Source: Clostridiaceae bacterium (GTDB taxonomy: Bacteria > Bacillota > Clostridia > Saccharofermentanales > DTU023). From it: a stretch of DNA of 7,421 nucleotides. Shown in pieces: positions 7,065 to 7,421 of the stretch. A program made the position numbers and the translations under genes. The DNA is taken from assembly GCA_012798865.1 (NCBI GenBank), contig JAAZMK010000178.1, forward strand, positions 1 through 7,421. The letters are read 5' to 3'. Under the pieces are notes generated by a model, which worked only from the letters and a program-made list of their open reading frames with translations, searched no databases and had not been told where the DNA came from. Within the stretch, counting starts at the first letter, position 1. Every line of letters begins with the position of its first letter.

Positions 7065-7093
7065 ATTCTACATTTTTAGCAATTATTTGTCAA
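7065..7093 (-). promoter_or_regulatory. Sigma-A type promoter of the regulator-hydrolase-transporter operon
   Basis: On the minus strand a perfect -35 TTGACA (7093-7088), an exact 17-bp spacer, and a -10 TAGAAT (7070-7065; one mismatch to TATAAT). Transcription should start near 7058, leaving a leader of about 55 nt before the regulator ATG. I see no other comparable promoter between here and the end of the operon, so this probably drives all seven genes. Such a near-consensus promoter is usually held in check by a repressor. Confidence 0.85.
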
Positions 7094-7118
7094 GCGAAAT
7101 CTTAAAAATGATGCAAAA

Positions 7119-7148
7119 CCGACAAAAACCAACAAAATCCGACAAAAA
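7119..7148. repeat. Three 10-bp tandem units forming phased A/T tracts upstream of the promoter
   Basis: On the plus strand the units are CCGACAAAAA, CCAACAAAAT and CCGACAAAAA, the outer two identical and the middle one with two differences. The 10-bp period puts each A-tract on the same helix face, 25 to 55 bp upstream of the -35 box, where curvature or a helically phased protein site could act. Further A-runs continue on both sides. The repeats are directly visible; the function is inferred. Confidence 0.6.
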
Positions 7149-7229
7149 AAGCAAAAATCAAAGTTTTCCCCAAAAACGTTAATTGGGAGATTCTGAAGAC
7201 CCTTGAAAAATGATATCTGGACTATACGA

Positions 7230-7261
7230 CAAACAAAAAACGCACAAAACTAAAGCATGCG
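7230..7261 (-). terminator. Candidate weak rho-independent terminator after glpK
   Basis: On the minus strand CGCATG (7261-7256) can pair with TGTGCG (7246-7241), six pairs of which two are G-U, around a 9-nt loop. TTTTTTGTTTG follows at once. It lies 25 nt after the glycerol kinase stop codon, where a terminator is expected. The stem is short and partly wobble, so read-through into the regulator operon is possible. Confidence 0.4.
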
Positions 7262-7286
7262 AAGTTCGTTGACCTTTTACTATAGA

Positions 7287-7421
7287 TTACGAGAACCAGC
7301 CAAGGGCGCGAGAAACAGCTTTTCTCCAAGCTTTTAGTTTTTCTTGGCGCACTTCTTCGGTCATCGCCGGTTCAAAAACGCGGTCGATCTTCCAGTGAGC
7401 CTTTAATGTCTCCACACTGTC
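7287..7421 (-). CDS. glpK: Glycerol kinase, C-terminal fragment (5' part beyond the window)
   Basis: The final 44 codons of a gene entering from the right edge, ending in TAA at 7287. The visible sequence includes LKAHWKIDRVFEPAM, then TEEVRQEKLKAWRKAV and the terminal SRALGWFS. This matches the highly conserved end of bacterial glycerol kinases (a W-x-x-x-x-x-F-x-P segment, a charged helix, then W-x-x-A-V-x-R-A-x-G-W). The enzyme phosphorylates glycerol to glycerol 3-phosphate with ATP in the cytoplasm; its catalytic parts are not visible here. It is on the same strand as the transporter operon but is separated by about 285 nt with its own likely terminator and a new promoter, so it is probably a separate unit. 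Identity rests on this short stretch alone. Confidence 0.82.
   Translation of the reverse strand, partial: DSVETLKAHWKIDRVFEPAMTEEVRQEKLKAWRKAVSRALGWFS

Noticed and set aside
7170..7190. Short hairpin on the minus strand (CCCAA with TTGGG around AACGTT) between glpK and the promoter.
   Set aside because: The stem is only five pairs plus a wobble, and it is not directly followed by a T-run, so it does not qualify as a second terminator.
1..7421. CRISPR arrays, tRNA or rRNA genes, toxin-antitoxin or phage-defence genes.
   Set aside because: Read on both strands, the window shows no spaced direct-repeat array, no tRNA-like cloverleaf I could recognise and no such protein families.

Overview
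The window looks like a chromosomal segment of a low-to-moderate GC Gram-positive-type bacterium, most likely Bacillota (Clostridia or Negativicutes style). The grounds are strong AGGAGG-like ribosome binding sites, a near-consensus sigma-A promoter, a lipoprotein substrate-binding protein and a group IIC-type intron. No gene here fixes the genus. Every feature I support is on the minus strand, so the window is best read from right to left.

Right edge (7421 to about 7100): the last 44 codons of a gene that reads as the C-terminus of glycerol kinase, then a weak candidate terminator, then an AT-rich intergenic stretch with T-tracts repeated every 10 bp. A strong promoter follows (TTGACA, 17-bp spacer, TAGAAT). 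An 8-bp-arm inverted repeat sits just downstream of its -10 box and is a good candidate operator.

Centre (7002 to 472): one tightly packed seven-gene operon with gaps of 50 nt or less and two overlaps. It encodes an XRE-cupin regulator, a cyclic-amide amidohydrolase (allantoinase/hydantoinase/dihydroorotase superfamily), two Liv-type permeases (LivH, LivM), two Liv-type ATPases (LivG, LivF), and finally a lipoprotein substrate-binding protein (LivK type). The simplest reading is a regulated uptake-and-hydrolysis unit: the lipoprotein catches a small polar compound, LivHMGF imports it, and the amidohydrolase opens its cyclic amide ring. The true ligand may be a ureide, hydantoin or pyrimidine rather than a branched-chain amino acid. 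The amidohydrolase keeps all metal ligands but departs from both the dihydroorotase and allantoinase substrate-pocket motifs, so its substrate is open.

Left edge (471 to 1): a rho-independent terminator closes the operon. A group II intron begins exactly 7 nt past its stem and runs out of the window. The insertion site, the 5' GTGTG end and the domain I-III motifs are typical of bacterial class C (IIC) introns, which target terminators. The intron-encoded reverse transcriptase, if present, lies beyond the left edge.

I see no clearly new biological system. The points most worth following up are the unassigned substrate of the transporter-hydrolase operon, the regulator's likely operator and curved upstream DNA, and the intron at the operon terminator.
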